From Toxonevra muliebris (taxonomy: Eukaryota > Arthropoda > Insecta > Diptera > Pallopteridae): a DNA stretch of 64,000 nt. Below, piece after piece: positions 34,561 through 44,814 of the stretch. The position numbers and the translations under genes are program-made. Where the stretch lies: NCBI GenBank assembly GCA_963691655.1, contig OY829329.1, forward strand, positions 17,870,708-17,934,707. The letters run 5' to 3'. Every line of letters begins with the position of its first letter. Position 1 is the first letter of the stretch. Under the pieces are notes generated by a model. It saw only the letters and a program-made list of their open reading frames with translations. It did no database searches and had not been told where the DNA came from.

Positions 34561-34772
34561 AATTATGCGGATGTTTCGCATGTAGCGAATGTGAATGCAG
34601 ACATCCGTTACATCAATAATCTGAAACAGCTGAACACTTACTGTGCCACTGCAATTGTCTTATATGGACTCGATTTGGATACCCAAAAAATTATTATTAC
34701 CTGGAAACGTCAGAAATTAAGGACTTATCTCCTAAGAAGATTTTATAATTCTTAATGAATAAGATTTGTAAT
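34560..34772 (+). pseudogene. Non-LTR ORF2 C-terminal remnant (second)
   Basis: From 34,623 the frame reads ETAEHLLCHCNCLIWTRFG, the CCHC-type knuckle near the end of Jockey-like ORF2 (family form: C..C....ETAEHLL..C). It continues with LETSEIKDLSPKKIL (family: I..L...DIL.F) and reaches a stop near 34,749 followed by FLMNK. Upstream, CFACSECEC (about 34,579-34,605) may be the first Cys pair in another frame. A stop just before ETAEH and the 18-bp array upstream show it is decayed. Confidence 0.7.
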
Positions 34773-34792
34773 CTTTAGAGGTTTCTCACAAT

Positions 34793-35167
34793 AAAGGCTT
34801 TGGAGCAGCCAAATTTTGGGGCTGCTCAGCTCCAGCACCGCCCCGACCTCTTACTTATAGCTCTGGCTCCGCTCCGAGCTCCAACTACATATAATTTCCC
34901 TAATAAAATATTTTTATGAATATAATGAATTTATTTTATGACTAATTTATTCCAATGGATTTGAACTCAGCATTGTTATTTCTATTACAGTAATGGAGAT
35001 GGTAATGGAAAAAATTTCATTGCAACATATCAAGCAATAGCAGTTGGAAAAATTTGGACTCAGAGCAGCGGAGCGTTTAAATTTTCATTGCTCCAGCTCT
35101 AGTTCCAGTCAAAACAGTGTGCTCTACAGCTCCTTGCTTCAGCTCTGCGCTCCGCTCCAAAGCCCTG
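34793..35167. mobile_element. hAT-like MITE, 375 bp
   Basis: The left end AAAGGCTTTGGAGCAGCC pairs with the right end (reverse complement CAGGGCTTTGGAGCGGAGC). The flanking octamers are CTCACAAT (34,785-34,792) and GTCGCAAT (35,168-35,175), a 6-of-8 match that fits an aged 8-bp hAT target duplication. Both subterminal regions are rich in GCTCCGCTCCAGCTC-like hexamer drift, and the middle is AT-rich. No transposase remains. Confidence 0.6.
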
Positions 35168-35175
35168 GTCGCAAT

Positions 35176-37340
35176 AGACGCAATTGCGGACTCGGTGGCA
35201 AAGTGACCAGATTTCGCTCTCTAGTGAATCTAAACTAATCTTTTTTAAAAATTTTTCATTCACAAGAAAATCTGCTTCACTTTTCATTCTTTTTCTTTGT
35301 TTTTCCCCCTGCTTTCATTACATTAATTACATGATTTCTTCAATATTTGCTATTGGCTTTAAATTTTATTCCGGAGAAAGGTTAAAACTTTAATTTGAAG
35401 TTAAACATTTTTTTTTTGCATAACATTTTTCAAGCAATTAAAACATTTTTGCATTGAAATTTTTTTTCACCATATACATATGTAACTTTAATTACTCAAA
35501 TTTAATAACTAAAGCATTACATGAAATTCAAACATTAGTTTTTTTTTTTTTGTTTATGAATAATATTTTATATGAGTTTCATTTTCTTTATACGTTTATA
35601 TGCCGACCATAGCCAACATTTCCAACACTTGCATATTCAAAACAGTTTCGTGCATTAGAATCATTAAAATTTATATAAAACACAAGGAAACAACAACAAA
35701 GAAAGCAAAAACAAAAACGTCTTTAAGATTGTGTAAAAAGTTTGTGTTTTTTTTTTCTTACCTTAACTTTAAGTCATACAATTAACAGCAATTATTATGT
35801 AAATGTGAAAAGTCATTAAAATTGCAAACAAACACACACACACAAACAGAAGAAGCATAAACGACATTATTCATTCATATACTACTAACACAGGGAAGTA
35901 AAACACCATTTTAGCATTTTTTTTTTTGAAGTATGTATATATATGTGTGTGTGTATCTTTAAGTATAATATTCGCACAAATTGTAAATTTGGAACTTTTT
36001 TTTTTGTCTTTCTTATTTTGTTGCTATTATCATAAAAACAAAATCTAACAGCAGCAGGGGCAACAGCAATAAAAATTGTCAGCAAAGCAATAATTTTTCT
36101 CAAAGAAACAAATTTTTTAAAATAAAAAAAAAAAGAAACAGAGTCACCAAAATCAACTTGGAAAAAAAAGAAGAAGAAGATGCTGCATTATTTCCGCTTG
36201 TGTCTGCCTCAGAGCCAAAAATTTTACACAGAAACATATAAAAATAACAATATAAGAAGACAAAAAATTAAATAAAAAATATCTACGTACAAGTTCAAGG
36301 TAACAAAAATTAAAAAAAAAACCAAAAAAAAAAAAAAATTCCAAGACATTTGCTCTTTTTTTTTTTTATTTATTTTGTATCTTAGGCAATAAAATTCCTA
36401 AACACCACAACAGCAAAAACAAAAACAAGTTTAAAAAAAAAGTGAATTTATTTTCTACTGCTTCGCGTTTGTTTTTATGTCTTTTATACATAAAGTAAAC
36501 AACAACTTTTTTTTTCAGTGATAATATCTCAACGAAACAAAGTAAAGTACCTAAAAAGAAAAAACATTTAAGTTTTTTGGTTTTCAGTTTTTGGTTAAAC
36601 ATTTCAAACATTAAGTACTCTCTACTTTTGTCTACTCCACTCGGTTACTGACTGTCGCATACAAGTTAAATTATGTAGGTACAATAAATAAATACAAATA
36701 TGTATTTATTTGTTTGTTGTATTTGGAATGTCTGTTAAATATATACAAACAGACAAAGGGATAGACAGACGATGATAAGTCCCACTGTCTTTATTACTTA
36801 TTTAATAAAATATTTGTTTAAATTATTAGTATTTTGTAATGTCGAATGCAGTTGAAAATTACTTTATTATAGATTTTATGTTTGCTTTGCTGAATTGGGT
36901 TAGGTTCAAATAAATGACTTCCAGTTTAGTGCCAAGTGAGGTCAATGGAATTTAAAAGATTCCAAAGCTTTTAAGTTTACTACTAAGGGATCGTTGAAGA
37001 TTCGTTTATGACCGTTTGATCTACCTGTCTAGCTACAGGGTGGTCCGGTTGGAGTGTAAAAAATTTTAAGACGTGATTCTCTGGTTAGTTCTGAGAAAAA
37101 AAATTGTTCACGACATAATCTAGATATAAGGTGTATTGCCCACCTCCATTGAGATACAGGGTGTTTAAGAAAACCCCTTAGGAAAAATACTTGTCACCAA
37201 ATATTGTATCAAAACTTCAAAGTTGGAAGCAATTGCTACTCAAAATACAAAATAAGAAACCGGAGACTAAATATAATAATTATTTCAAAAGATTGAATGA
37301 AACACTTCGAGATATTCTAAATGTTGAAAAAAATGTTGAG
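35176..37340. other. AT-rich non-coding DNA with many homopolymer runs
   Basis: I see no gene. There are numerous A and T runs, (CA)n near 35,831 and (GT)n near 35,945. Near 37,033 TACAGGGTGGTCCGG and near 37,153 ATACAGGGTGTTTAAG resemble short direct-repeat termini, but I could not delimit an element. Confidence 0.5.
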
Positions 37341-37345
37341 TACAT

Positions 37346-37840
37346 TCTGTCAAATAAGTACCCGGAAATTCTCATTTGAAATTTTCCCTCTGAGAATATT
37401 TCAAAAAAACCATTTCCTTTATTTTGTCGACGTTTTCTTCAGTTGAAGAGGTCGAAGGCCGTCCTGAACGTGGCAAATCGTTCACTTCTTCTCGCCCCTC
37501 TTTGAACGATTTATATCAATCGTAAACTTGAGTTTTCGACATGGTTGAATCACCAAATGTTTTTTTTAACATTTCCAACGTTTTGACACAAGAAATTTCG
37601 TTTGAAACACAAAATTTCACACAAACTCTTTGTTCGATATTTTTATCCATAGTAAAAATCGCAACGCACACAAAAGGTTGACTTGTTCTTAATGACGCCG
37701 TAACCAAACTAAATGACACATAGCAATAAAAATTCACAGAATAAAGGTTGACAGTTGTGCCAACCTGGGAAAAAATTTTTTTTGAAATATTCTCAGAGGG
37801 AAAATTTAAAATGAGAATTTCCGGGTACTTATTTGACAGA
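37346..37840 (-). mobile_element. Internally deleted mariner with 64-bp terminal repeats
   Basis: The left end (37,346-37,409) begins TCTGTCAAATAAGTACCCGG. The right end (37,777-37,840) is its almost exact inverted copy over ~64 bp, differing at about one base (CATTTGAAA against CATTTTAAA). The 495-bp element carries only the 5' part of a mariner transposase reading leftward, and the coding frame runs straight into the left terminal repeat. Roughly 0.8 kb of a typical ~1.3-kb mariner is missing. Exact outer boundaries and the TA duplication are unclear: TA occurs at 37,341 and 37,848-37,849, outside the repeat. Confidence 0.88.
37410..37650 (-). pseudogene. Mariner transposase N-terminal fragment
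   Basis: The ATG is at 37,648-37,650 on the minus strand, and the reading is MDKNIEQRVCVKFCVSNEIS followed by an ETLEML-like helix and SKTQVYD. This is the N-terminal helix-turn-helix of mariner transposases. A TGA at about 37,516-37,518 replaces the Trp expected in the family QVY.WYK motif. Beyond it the frame stays readable: YKSFKEGREEVNDLPRSGRP then STSSTEENVDKIK, the GRPS linker typical of mariners. No catalytic Asp survives. The element could only have moved with a transposase supplied in trans. Confidence 0.85.
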
Positions 37841-37964
37841 AAAATGATACTGGTTGCATTTTCCATTGGAACCAATAAAAATTTTTATTTTTTAAGCATT
37901 AAAAAAGCCTTAAAATTAATTATTATTCACAGATTTTTATTTTTTCAATATGGTATAGAAACAA

Positions 37965-38215
37965 TTTTTATTCCTGAGCAAAAAAACATACTTCAAAAGA
38001 TAATTTTTATTTCTGAGCAAAAAAATATAACTCAAAAGATAATTTTTTTATCTGAGCGAAAAAATATAACTCAAAAGATAATTTTTTTGTCTGAGCAAAA
38101 AAATATAACTCAAAAGATAATTTTTTTATCAGAGCAAAAAAATATAACTCAAAATATAATTTTTATTTCTGAGCAAAAAAATATAACTCAAAAGATACTT
38201 TTTATTCTTGAATAA
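37965..38215 (+). repeat. 39-bp tandem repeat, six copies
   Basis: Units of ~39 bp built from GAGCAAAAAAATATAACTC plus AAAAGATAATTTTTTTATCT repeat six times. Read in frame they give SEQKNITQKIIFL, 13 residues, inside a 155-codon frame that begins in the mariner right end. I regard the frame as an artefact. The array begins about 125 bp to the right of the deleted mariner. Confidence 0.92.
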
Positions 38216-38219
38216 AAAA

Positions 38220-39010
38220 ATAGATTTTTTCGGTTGAGTAAAATTCAAGTACTTTTACTTTAGTGATTTTTTTATGGTCTTTGGCCTTCCCCATTTTTTA
38301 TTTGCCTTGAGAATTTCAGCTTAAATTCGGAACAGAAATTTCGGTGTACGACTTATTAAGAGTGTGAGGGATTTATTTAAATTTTCATAGCTTAATTCGA
38401 TTTTTTATTGATGGCTCATTTCGGAATTTCCTCAATTTATGCTTTAAATTTTTTCCATCATCCTTTTCTAAAATGAAGTAATAAAATCTTGAAGCATTGA
38501 GCTACAATTTAATATGTAAAATTATTTTGTATACATTCAATTCGTATTCGTCACAGTACTTTAACTGTTACTTAAAACAAGCACATTCAATGTATTTGAA
38601 ATATATTTTATTTGTAGCACAACAACAACAACATTTATTTTATTAATTCAGTAATGCATGACAAAGATCAAACACATTCAACATCATGCATCACTGGTAA
38701 ATAATATTTAGAGAAAGGCAACCCTCCCCCTTAGATACTTGACTCTATGGAAAATATATGAGCATCAATTGATTTCGAATACGTCACCAGCTGTTGATTT
38801 GAGCAATTTTAAATAGAAAAAAAGTGAGTGATGAGATAATTTAAATCAAGTTGTCATAAATATATAATAAATAACAAATGTGACTTACTTTGTTCAAGTA
38901 GTTATGAGTTTAAAGAAATGTTTTACTGTAGACAGTAAATGAAGGATATAAGTAAGTTACAAAATCTTTAGATTTTGTTTAAAAGATTAAAAAAATGGAA
39001 AAAAAAAATC
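38220..39010. other. AT-rich non-coding DNA
   Basis: No gene is seen. A CAA run lies at about 38,621-38,633. Confidence 0.5.
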
Positions 39011-39014
39011 CCAC

Positions 39015-39140
39015 GTACTCCCCTACCTTATCAATTTTTAAAAAATAATAAAATCATCGATATCACAAAAGTTCGACCTGACCCGAAAAATTCTTTTCTA
39101 GATTCGTGATCAGCATCGGAAACTCCATTCCATTTTGTTT
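39015..39140 (+). repeat. Dispersed repeat (AAATCATCGATATCAC family), plus copy
   Basis: The order CCCTACCTTATC, AAAATCATCGATATCACAAA, AGTTCGACCTGACCCGAAAA and AGATTCGTGATCAGCATCGG matches the minus strand of 46,785-46,660 nearly base for base, and part of 7587-7630. The element is not identified. Confidence 0.75.
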
Positions 39141-39362
39141 GTGACGACCAAATTTGGTGACAAAAATTATGGCCGGACAATACTTGGCTACGCCGCTGTA
39201 CCCCAACAGCGCTCCCGTACACCAGCATTGAAAAATCACGCAATAAAGAAAACAACAAAGGTCACATGACAACAACGCAACAGAATGCAACAGTGTGCAC
39301 ACAAAACAACAGCAACATAACATGCCATCAGCAGACGCACACAAACATAACGGCATCATCAC

Positions 39363-39930
39363 AGCATACTGCGATCAAAATTTGAAAACTTCGTTGAAAT
39401 AAATATCACACCACTAGTACAACCAATGACAACAAAGCAAACAAAAATATTATATCATTGTGCCAATAGCTTTCATCGTATCAACATCATTTGTGGTGGT
39501 AGTCCTCATCGTAACAACGACTTCAACTGTACTAAGAGAAAAGCAGTGTGCCAACAATCGAGTAGGAGGAAAGCCGCGCGGTTGAGTAATTCTCGGTGTA
39601 CAAAGGACCCAGTAATAGACAACAAAGCCTATCCCAACCTAGTGACGAACGTATCCCAGCGACCTAGCAACGAACGAAAGTAGGAAAGCTACAGTTCTTG
39701 CTTTCATTCATGATGTGTAAGGCTTGTCGTGTAAGCGACGTGAGTGATTGTAAGCCGACTTGGTTGATCAGGCAGTAAAATCTCTGGTCTTGTATGACGT
39801 GCGCGTCTTGCTGTGTAAGTGACGTACGTGATTGTAAGACGATTTGGTCCTTAGGAGGAAGAGGACGGACAAGAGCAGCATCACCGGGTGCCCTGCGAAA
39901 CGGAAAGGCACACATTCCAGTTTTATACAC
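39363..39930 (+). repeat. Dispersed repeat family, copy 2: unique leader
   Basis: This is colinear with 4325-4860 through the shared blocks listed for copy 1. It contains its own ~84-bp duplication: GTGTAAGCGACGTGAGTGAT (39,730) and GTGTAAGTGACGTACGTGAT (39,814), each followed by TGTAAGNCGANTTGGT. It ends in GCAGCATCACCGGGTGCCCT and AAAGGCACACATTCCAGT, immediately before the minisatellite. It has no coding signature. Confidence 0.7.
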
Positions 39931-41172
39931 TAAACAACATTTTGCACGCTTGCCCTACCAGGCGTAATAAACACGCTTGCCCTGCCAGGCATACTCAACA
40001 GCACTTTGCACGATTCGCACGATTATTCTATCAGTCGTACTCAAAAATGATTTACATATTTGACACGCTTGCCTTATCAGACGTAATCAACAACGATTTA
40101 CACGCTTTGCACGCTTGCCCTACCAGGCGTACTCAACAACGATTTATACGCTTTATGCGCTTGCCCCACCAAACGTAATCAACAACGATTTATACACTAC
40201 GCACGCTTGCACTATCAGGCATACTCAACAACGCTTTGCACGCTTGTCCTACCAGGCATACTCAACAACACTTTACACGCTTCCCTCGATTGCCCTACCA
40301 GGCGTACTCAACAACGACTTAATCGCATGTTCTATCAGGTGTAATCAACAGCGATTTACATGCTTCGCGGGCTTGCGTACTCAACAACGGCAGGCGTACT
40401 CAACAACGCTTTGCATGCTTTGCGCGCTTGTCTTACCAGGCGTACTCAACAATGATTTATACGATTCGCACGCTTGCCCTACCAGGCGTACTCAACAACG
40501 ATTTACACTCTTGCCCTACCAAACATAATCAACAACGATTTATACACTGCGCACACTTGTTCAACAACGCTTTGCACGCTACCCACGCTTGCCCTACCAG
40601 GCATACTCAACATCGCTTTGCACGCCTGCCCTACCGGGCGTACTCAACAACGCTTTGCATGCTTTGCGCGCTTGTCTTACCAGGCGTACTCAACAATGAT
40701 TTATACGATTCGCACGCTTGCCCTACCAGGCGTACTCAACAACGATTTACACTCTTGCCCTACCAAACATAATCAACAACGATTTATACACTGCGCACAC
40801 TTGTTCAACAACGCTTTGCACGCTACCCACGCTTGCCCTACCAGGCATACTCAACATCGCTTTGCACGCCTGCCCTACCGGGCGTACTCAACAACGCTTT
40901 GCATGCTGCGTACGCTTGTCTTACCAGGCGTACTCAACAATGATTTATACGATTCGCACGCTTGCCCTACCAGGCGTACTCAACAACGATTTACACTCTT
41001 GCCCTACCAAACATAATCAACAACGATTTATACACTGCGCACACTTGTTCAACAACGCTTTGCACGCTACCCACGCTTGCCCTACCAGGCATACTCAACA
41101 TCGCTTTGCACGCCTGCCCTACCGGGCGTACTCAACAACGCTTTGCATGCTGCGTACGCTTGCCCTATCAAG
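39930..41172 (+). repeat. ~1.2-kb minisatellite with 244-bp higher-order unit
   Basis: The basic unit is ~35-37 bp: GCTTGCCCTACCAGGCGTAC followed by TCAACAACGATTTACAC. From about 40,390 several units are locked into a higher-order repeat of exactly 244 bp; identical long frames restart at 40,474, 40,718 and 40,962, giving about three copies with near-perfect identity. Differences between copies are few (for example CTTTGCGCGC becomes CTGCGTACGC near 40,902). The unit has no stops, so plus frames of 81-180 codons appear, shifted by one base per copy because 244 is not divisible by three. It is not a gene. Confidence 0.95.
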
Positions 41173-41174
41173 CA

Positions 41175-42585
41175 ATAACTTCTTTTTTTAATATTCTCCT
41201 TAAGTAAATTATTTAAGCCAATTAATTTCCGAATTATGTATTATCTAATACTTGAAAATAAAAAAGTGAAAAATAAGTACAATAGCAATGCATAAAATAA
41301 CACATAAAAATAATATCTTGAATGAAAAGAAGAGGGGAAAATCCTTTCACACAATTTGAATTCCCTTAACTCTACTCTCTAAAAAACAAAAAAACCCCAA
41401 CTAACTTAACTACTCATTAATTATGCTATGCTGAAATAATGAATTTTGCATTAATATAGTGCAAATAATTTCCGCTTATCACCGTTGCCGGTCTTCCCCC
41501 CTTAACGCTCCGTTTTTGCCCTTCCGGTTTACTTCCATTTCCACTTTACTTTCATTTCCCTTCTGAAAACTCCTCAAAATAATAATGCAAAATTCAATTC
41601 AACACACAAAAGCCACATTCAACATTTTCATGTGCATTCTCTGTAATTAAGTTAATAAATAATTTAAGTAGCATTATGGAACGATTTTAAAACCGCATCG
41701 CATTTCACCTATTCACCTGTTCAACTGTAGGTAGGTTAAACTCATCAGGCATACATACCTACATACATAGTTGATTCAAAGGAAGCATAAAATACCTAAG
41801 TGCATAAATGCAACACTGCCACACAATGCAACATTGATATACCATAACAACAACACCAACAACAAAAATAACTATAATAACAATACCGAGTGTGTGAGAT
41901 GTATGTGGTAGATTTTCTAAATTAAGTTTAATTAAATAATGAAACAAATTAATAAATAATAAAATGTACTTATAAAAAGTTGAAAATAGCAGCAGCTGCT
42001 CACAATTGCAACTAAAACTACAATTTTATTACCATGTGTAGTTACAGTGTTGAACAAAAAATTTGGTAAGGAGAGTTTCACAAATTTTCAAATCTTGGTT
42101 TCCGGTTTATGCTTAGCTTCATGGTTTTTTTTCATATTTTTGACCCACCACATTTTGACGCCCAAGGAAAAGTTATTCGTTATAATAAGATAAGTATTTT
42201 TTGTTTTTAAACTAATCCTCCTACTCTTCTCCGTACTCCTCTTTTCGAAAGTTTATAATACCTGGTATAATTTTGATGTTAAGGCGCCTCACCTCCTTAC
42301 TTTTTCATGAGAAAGATTTTTCGATAAAAAAAATCCCAAACCTTTTATCTTTTCTAAAAATTTTCGGAAAATGTTGTACCAAAAACTTCCAAAAAGAAGG
42401 GTCCAGAGAAAGAACGTAGGGTTAGGGTTAAATTAAAAAATGTTTAATTTTTCATTACGAGCCACTTTGTCTCAGACATTAAATATGACGTGGCAGTCTA
42501 TTGATCAGGACAGAAATCTCTTTCAAAAACTCATTGATTTACTGTTATGCAAAATCAAGTAATAATTTGTTGTTATGTGATATCA
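41175..42585. other. AT-rich non-coding DNA
   Basis: No gene is seen. CAA/AACA repeats lie near 41,845. The low-GC stretch shows no clear repeat structure. Confidence 0.5.
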
Positions 42586-42589
42586 GCTT

Positions 42590-44810
42590 TTAGTCTAGGC
42601 TTTTGACTTTAAATTTACTCCTTGATCTTTAGTTTTGTTTTTTTTTTTTTTGCTTTACTCTTTGATGTATAGGCTTCTTATCTCCTGTTCTTGGCCAGTG
42701 GTTCTGATCTCTGTTTATTGATTTTTCACCTTCAGATTATATTCTTTAGTCTGTGATCTTCGATCGTTAGATATCGGTCTTTGTTCTTGGCTTTAACTAT
42801 CATCTTGGGTGTTTAGTCTTTGGTCCATGGTTTAAGGTTGTTGGACTTTTGGGGTTTTGAAGCTTTGATTTCTAGTATTTCGTTTCATGTTTCTAGATAT
42901 CGGTTTTAATTTTTGATTCAGGCCTTTGTCTTGGGCGTTGACTCTTTGACTTTTGATCTGCGGTTTTAGATTAAGGGTTTTCGGTTTAATTTTTCATTTC
43001 TGATTCAGTCCTTCATCACTCAAGATGATGAGTTTTTAGCCTTTGATCTGCGGTCCGGACTCTTTGATCTTCAGTCATTAGACTTTGGCCTTTGCTTTTA
43101 AGCTGTTTAGTTATTTTCGGTTTAAACTTTTATCGTATGTGGTTAGTCTGTTGTCTTCGCTCGTTGCTTTTGCTGTGTTTGCTTTTGGATATTCATTTTT
43201 TGATTTCTGGTATACGGTTTTTCGCCGTTAGATATCGGTCTTGGCTTTTAGTTTAACTTCATGTCTTGGATGTTCAGTATTTGGACTTTGGTCCGTGGTT
43301 TTTGGTCATTTGATATCAGACAACGGTTTTTTGTTTTTTTCGGGTGTTGAGTCTCTGGTTTGGACTTTGGTATTTGCTTTTAGGTCTTTAATCTTTGATT
43401 TCTGATATTTGGACTTCCGTTTTTAGATATCGGTCTTTGTTTAAGGTATAGACTTTCATCTTGGGTGATTAGTCTGTGGTCTGTCGCCTTTATTCTTTGG
43501 TTATAGAATTTTGCTCTTTAGTTTTTGATTTTTGATTTTCGATCTTTTATTTTTTTAGTTATTTCGTTTTTAGAAATCAGTATTTGTTTTCAGTTTAATT
43601 TTTAGTTTTGTATCTTTCGCCTTTGGTCTTCGGTTGTTGGAGTTTGCTTCTGAGCTTCTAGTCGCTGATTTTTGGTATTTTGACTTTTGTTTTCAATATT
43701 GGTTGTTTTTGTTAGTTTTACCTTTCGTATTGGGTGTTTAGTCTTTAAACTTTGGTCTGTGGTTTTTCCTTCGTTGAACTTTTGCCTTTGCTTTTGGATT
43801 TTTTCTCTTGGATTCATAGTATTTAGTCTTTAGACCTCGTTTTTTTTTTATTATTTAATCTTGGATGTTTAGCCTTTGGTTTATGGCACGTGATCTTTGG
43901 TCTGCAGTGGTTGGACTCTGCTTTTGGATTATTAGTCACTGATTTCTGGTACTTTGGCTTTTAAACTTCGGTCTGCGATTTTCAATTTTTGGTCTGTGGT
44001 CTTGGAACTTTGTTATGTGGTCTTCAAATTTTGTTCTGTGGTCTTCAAACTTTGTTCTGTGGTCTTCGAACTTTGTTCCTTTGTCTTCGAACTTTGTTCT
44101 GTGGTCTTCGAACTTTGTTCTGTGGTCTTCAAACTTTGTTCTGTGGTCTTCGAACTTTGTTCCTTTGCCTTCAAACTTTGTTCCGCTGTCTTCGAACTTT
44201 TTTCTGTGGTCTTCGAACTTTGTTTTGTAGTCTTCGATCTTTGTTCTGTGCTCTTCGAACTTTGATCTGCTGTCTTCTAACTCTTTTCTGTGGTCTTCGA
44301 TCTTTAGTCTGTGGTCTTCAAACTTTGTTCACTGGTCTTCGCACTTTGTTCTGTGGTCATTGGTTTATGGTATTATGTATTGGTTTTGGTTTCAGTGCCT
44401 GGTTTTTCTAAACCTAGATCTTCACGCTTTTTTTTAGTTTTTCATGTTAGGTTTCTAATCATTAGTAATTGATATTTTCTTTCCGTTCTTGACCTTTGGT
44501 CTTTGTTTCTTGATATTTCATCCCTAGTTTTTACCTTTGAATAGTTTCACTATTTCGTTTTCGGTATTGTTTTTTTATCTTGACCTTTTGGTATTTGGTC
44601 CTTGGACATTGTATTGTGGTATTTGATCTATGCTTTTTAGTCGTTGGTTTTTTGTTTTTGATATTTTATCTTTGGTATCGTGTTTCTGATTTTTAATCTT
44701 TAGTCTCAGGTTTTTATTTTATTCTTTTTAGTCTGTGGTCTCTGAGCTGTGGTTTTCGAGCTGTGGTTTTCAATCTGTGGTTTTCAATCTGTGTTGTTTA
44801 GTTTTGATAT
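42590..44810 (-). repeat. ~2.2-kb minisatellite, TTTGGTCTTTG-type unit
   Basis: Drifted ~10-12-bp units around TTTGGTCTTTGAT and GTCTGTGGTTTT fill 2.2 kb. The reverse complement of the core (GACCAAA) is the core of the arrays at 16.8-18.3 and 50.6-52.3 kb, so I assign it to the same family on the opposite strand. The centre (43,985-44,365) is a younger, homogeneous 21-bp subarray. Confidence 0.9.
43985..44365 (+). repeat. Homogenised 21-bp subarray (GTCTTCGAACTTTGTTCTGTG)
   Basis: About eighteen units of GTCTTCGAACTTTGTTCTGTG with few changes. Since 21 is a multiple of three, three overlapping open frames (71-140 codons) arise, reading Val-Phe-Glu-Leu-Cys-Ser-Val or Leu-Arg-Thr-Leu-Phe-Cys-Gly heptapeptides. 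They are artefacts of the repeat. Confidence 0.95.
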
Positions 44811-44814
44811 ATAG

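Noticed and set aside
40115..41207. Frames of up to 180 codons with Cys/His-like periodic residues, suggesting a zinc-finger-like repeat protein
   Set aside because: They are read from the 35-37-bp minisatellite. The 244-bp higher-order period shifts the frame by one base per copy, so no single frame is conserved.
43954..44411. Heptad-like 140-codon repeat protein
   Set aside because: Produced by the 21-bp subarray; three frames are open simultaneously and the flanks are non-coding drifted repeat.
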